Shown here piece after piece: positions 5,871 to 7,465 of a stretch of 7,465 bases of DNA. The stretch covers positions 1-7,465 of the forward strand of contig WFTN01000302.1 in assembly GCA_015485455.1 (NCBI GenBank), read 5' to 3'. The notes below the pieces were generated by a model. That model was not told where the DNA came from and searched no databases. It was given only the letters and a program-made list of their open reading frames with translations. This DNA is from Planctomycetota bacterium (GTDB taxonomy: Bacteria > Planctomycetota > GCA-002687715 > DRQF01). Numbering within the stretch: the stretch's first letter is position 1; the number at the start of each line of letters is the position of its first letter. A program made the translations under genes and the position numbers.

Positions 5871-6851
5871 TCAGTAGCTCACTTTGAACGTCGGTGAATC
5901 CTCTGGTCTTGATCGCCGTCTATCATACAGTTTTGTCGTGCTTATATTCGAGTGGCCCAACCATTTCTGCACGTAAGCAATGTCGGCGGCGTTTTCGAGA
6001 GCATTGGTGGCGGCCGTCGCTCGAAGCGAGTGCAAACACAAGCCATCCAACCTCACGCCGGCTTTCTTGGAGTAGCTCTTAATCATGGTGTAGAGCCCGT
6101 TGCCGGAGATTGCTTTGTCGAGATCTCCAGTCACGTTGTTGCGAACAGGCCGAAAGAGAGGGCCTTTCCGATCTTCCTCGTGGCCGGCCGCCTCAAGGTA
6201 CTCCGAAATGGCGGTGATGGCTGCCGGATGCGCCGGCACATATCTTGTTTTTGATCCTTTACCTTTAACCGTGAAGTGCAAAACACCACGGCGCTCCGTG
6301 AGACTTCCCACCTTTAGGTCCGCAACCTCTGTCCTTCGCAGCGCATGAAACAAGTAGGCCGCAATGATGGCGCGATCGCGCTTGGCTTTTAACGTATCAC
6401 CTTCAGGGGCCTTCAAAAGTAACCTAGCCTGGTCATCAGAGAGCGCCGGCGTCTTTCCTTCGTTGTTATCCGCCGATGGGCGTTTCACGCCAGAGACTGG
6501 GTTATGCTCAACAGCGTTTTCATTGCACAGATAGTCAAACAAGGAAGAAACCGCCGACAACTTGCGGCGCATGGTAGCCGGGGCAAGAGATTGGCCTTCT
6601 AAGGCTTTTCGCCAGGCAATGATGTGAGCTCTTGTCACTTGGCGAAGCTCAGAGGGGTTTTCAATGCCGCAAAAAGCAATGAAAGCCTCGACATCAGATT
6701 TGTAGGCTCGCTTGGTGTTGGGGTTATCGATATTCGCCAACCAGATCATCGCCGCCGGTACTTCCGCCAACTCATGAAATTCAGCGTTCGAGAGCAAGCG
6801 TCCCGATCCGTCATTAACAACTAAGTCACCTTTATTTACGATATCGACCAT
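5871..6851 (-). CDS. Tyrosine recombinase/integrase (XerC/D-like)
   Basis: A 326-residue site-specific recombinase that cuts and rejoins DNA through a tyrosine intermediate. The N-terminal SAM-like DNA-binding domain is at about residues 25-118 (NPNTKRAYKSDVEAFIAFC, then MRRKLSAVSSLFDYL). The catalytic domain is at about 135-315 with a full active site: R172 (ALRRTEV), K198 (KGKGSKTRYVP), H274 and R277 (LHSLRATAAT), H300 (WLGHSN) and Y309 (TKLYDRR). Length and motifs fit Xer-like recombinases of plasmids, transposons and genomic islands. I choose ATG 6851: a GTG at 6896 is in frame, but it lies upstream of where the promoter at 6915-6887 would start transcription. GGAG lies ten bases upstream of ATG 6851. 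The gene is divergent from a ParA-type ATPase, and a dif-like inverted repeat overlaps its promoter, suggesting self-regulation and a nearby recombination site. It is intact. Confidence 0.95.
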   Translation of the reverse strand: MVDIVNKGDLVVNDGSGRLLSNAEFHELAEVPAAMIWLANIDNPNTKRAYKSDVEAFIAFCGIENPSELRQVTRAHIIAWRKALEGQSLAPATMRRKLSAVSSLFDYLCNENAVEHNPVSGVKRPSADNNEGKTPALSDDQARLLLKAPEGDTLKAKRDRAIIAAYLFHALRRTEVADLKVGSLTERRGVLHFTVKGKGSKTRYVPAHPAAITAISEYLEAAGHEEDRKGPLFRPVRNNVTGDLDKAISGNGLYTMIKSYSKKAGVRLDGLCLHSLRATAATNALENAADIAYVQKWLGHSNISTTKLYDRRRSRPEDSPTFKVSY

Positions 6852-6869
6852 GCCCGCCCCACTCCGTCT

Positions 6870-6903
6870 TTTAATGTTGATAATGTATTTTATCACTATT
6901 AAA
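6870..6903. other. dif-like recombination core (candidate Xer/tyrosine-recombinase site)
   Basis: Arms TTTAATGTTGATAA (6870-6883) and TTATCACTATTAAA (6890-6903) flank a six-base centre TGTATT (6884-6889). The arms are reverse complements at 12 of 14 positions. The 14 bases ATAATGTATTTTAT (6880-6893 on the plus strand) differ at one position from the middle of the well-known E. coli dif site, ATAATGTATATTAT. Two inverted arms around a 6-base crossover region is the standard form of an Xer-type core site. It lies just upstream of a complete tyrosine recombinase gene and covers that gene's -10 box. Use as a recombination site is inferred; an operator bound by the recombinase or another regulator is the main alternative. 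Confidence 0.6.
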
Positions 6904-6915
6904 GAGGGCGGTCAA
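6887..6915 (-). promoter_or_regulatory. Sigma70-type promoter of the recombinase gene
   Basis: On the minus strand, TTGACC (6915-6910), a 17-base spacer, then TAAAAT (6892-6887). Both boxes are close to consensus and the spacing is ideal. The start of transcription would fall around 6880, leaving a leader of about 30 bases with GGAG before ATG 6851. The -10 box lies inside the dif-like inverted repeat, so protein bound there would shut off this promoter. Confidence 0.65.
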
Positions 6916-6937
6916 TCGAGAAGTCAGCTTATGGCTC

Positions 6938-6960
6938 GCACGCCCCTAATGGGAGCGTGC
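6938..6960. repeat. GC-rich inverted repeat between the recombinase and ParA genes
   Basis: GCACGCCCC (6938-6946), loop TAATG, GGAGCGTGC (6952-6960); the arms pair at 8 of 9 positions. It lies ahead of the promoter of the ParA-type gene and behind that of the recombinase. Candidate roles are a partition (parS-like) site, an operator or an accessory recombinase-binding site. Only one copy is seen in the window. Confidence 0.45.
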
Positions 6961-6994
6961 CGCCCACTCCCGAAGTACCGACTCCGCCATGAAC

Positions 6995-7022
6995 TTGGCA
7001 GAACCCAACCAAAGAGTATATT
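6995..7022 (+). promoter_or_regulatory. Candidate promoter of the ParA-type gene
   Basis: TTGGCA (6995-7000), a 16-base spacer, then TATATT (7017-7022). Both boxes are near consensus. Transcription would start at about 7029, giving a leader of roughly 60 bases before ATG 7092. Divergent to the recombinase promoter. Confidence 0.5.
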
Positions 7023-7091
7023 CGTAGTTCAGGCGACCCAACGACCGGAAGATCTCGCGCCCAAAGTGGTGACGACGAAAGGAATTCATTC

Positions 7092-7465
7092 ATGCGAAAG
7101 TACGCATTTTGGAACAATAAAGGCGGCACAGGAAAGACGAGCCTACTTTTTCAATCGGCAACGATGTACGCCGAATCCCACCAAAAGCAGCAAGTCTTAA
7201 TCATCGACGCTTGCCCGCAAGCAAACCTCTCCGAACTACTTTTAGGCGGGTTAGTCAGTGGCGGGAGTGATTCATTACAGTCTCTCCAACAACAGTCGCC
7301 TCGCAGGACAATTGGCGGTTATTTTGAATCTCGGCTTCCTTCGCCATTCACAAAACCGGAAATTGACGTTGCCGAGTTCCTGTCAAAACCCTCGGAAAGC
7401 AATGAGGCGATCGCAGGCAATATTTCATTACTTGCCGGCGATCCTCTCTTGGAGCTGCAATCTAA
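7092..7465 (+). CDS. ParA-family partition-type ATPase, 5' part only
   Basis: The first 124 residues of a ParA/MinD-type ATPase; the gene continues past the right edge. ATG 7092 has AAAGGA (7078-7083) eight bases upstream. The N-terminus runs directly into a deviant Walker A motif NKGGTGKTS (residues 9-17, with the signature lysine K10 and catalytic K15), followed by the Walker A' stretch VLIIDACPQANLSELLLGG (residues 35-53, D39). The usual form is D-x-D-P-Q-x-N; here the second Asp is Cys, a variant I recognise from ParA-like proteins of plasmids and islands. Such proteins use ATP to move or position DNA, together with a ParB-like partner and a parS site, neither of which is visible here. 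Head-to-head arrangement with a tyrosine recombinase suggests a plasmid-derived or integrative element continuing to the right. Confidence 0.9.
   Translation, partial: MRKYAFWNNKGGTGKTSLLFQSATMYAESHQKQQVLIIDACPQANLSELLLGGLVSGGSDSLQSLQQQSPRRTIGGYFESRLPSPFTKPEIDVAEFLSKPSESNEAIAGNISLLAGDPLLELQS

Noticed and set aside
6849..6896. An upstream GTG start for the recombinase (15 residues longer)
   Set aside because: The GTG lies within the promoter, upstream of the expected transcription start, and inside the dif-like repeat.
1..7465. CRISPR array, tRNA or rRNA genes, retron or toxin-antitoxin pair
   Set aside because: No regularly spaced repeats, tRNA-like or rRNA-like sequence, reverse transcriptase or toxin-antitoxin pair was seen on either strand.

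Overview
This is a bacterial window of about 7.5 kb with fairly balanced base composition, and it reads as Gram-negative-type cell-envelope biology. There is a lipobox signal peptide, an anchored exported protein with repeated beta-sandwich domains, and a MauE-like membrane protein. Large anchored proteins with carboxypeptidase-regulatory-like modules, glycine-rich exported proteins and YtrA-type GntR regulators are common in Planctomycetota and relatives, so that phylum is my weak guess. No rRNA, tRNA or marker gene is present to settle it.

Layout. (1) Positions 1-1134, minus strand: a YtrA-type GntR repressor (730-1134) overlaps by ATGA an ABC-transporter ATPase (1-733) that runs off the left edge. 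A near-perfect inverted repeat at the GntR start codon is a probable autoregulatory operator. (2) Positions 1159-1534 hold no convincing gene but are rich in inverted repeats, including 19-bp arms at 1240-1258 and 1326-1344 and a third partial copy at 1517-1527. This looks like a REP/MITE-type non-coding element. (3) Positions 1535-4228, minus strand: an envelope gene cluster. In transcription order it has a glycine-rich, partly collagen-like exported protein, a small lipoprotein gene broken by one apparent +1 frameshift, and a 533-residue membrane-anchored protein with repeated carboxypeptidase-regulatory-like domains. The last two overlap by ATGA. (4) Positions 4229-4563: a divergent control region with two palindromes. 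(5) Positions 4564-5739, plus strand: a MauE-like four-helix membrane protein with a Cys-x-Cys motif, followed 15 bp later by a membrane-anchored coiled-coil protein. (6) Positions 5871-7465: a complete tyrosine recombinase (minus strand) divergent from a ParA-type ATPase (plus strand, cut by the right edge). Between them lie good promoters for both genes, a dif-like 14-6-14 inverted repeat overlapping the recombinase promoter, and a GC-rich hairpin.

How the parts may work together. The GntR/ABC pair is a standard self-regulated export module. The two divergent operons of the middle region look like one envelope locus, and both carry the same palindrome CTTTCGAAAG upstream of a gene, which suggests shared control. 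The recombinase/ParA pair with its own dif-like site looks like the edge of a plasmid-derived or integrative element extending to the right, and is the part most worth pursuing.
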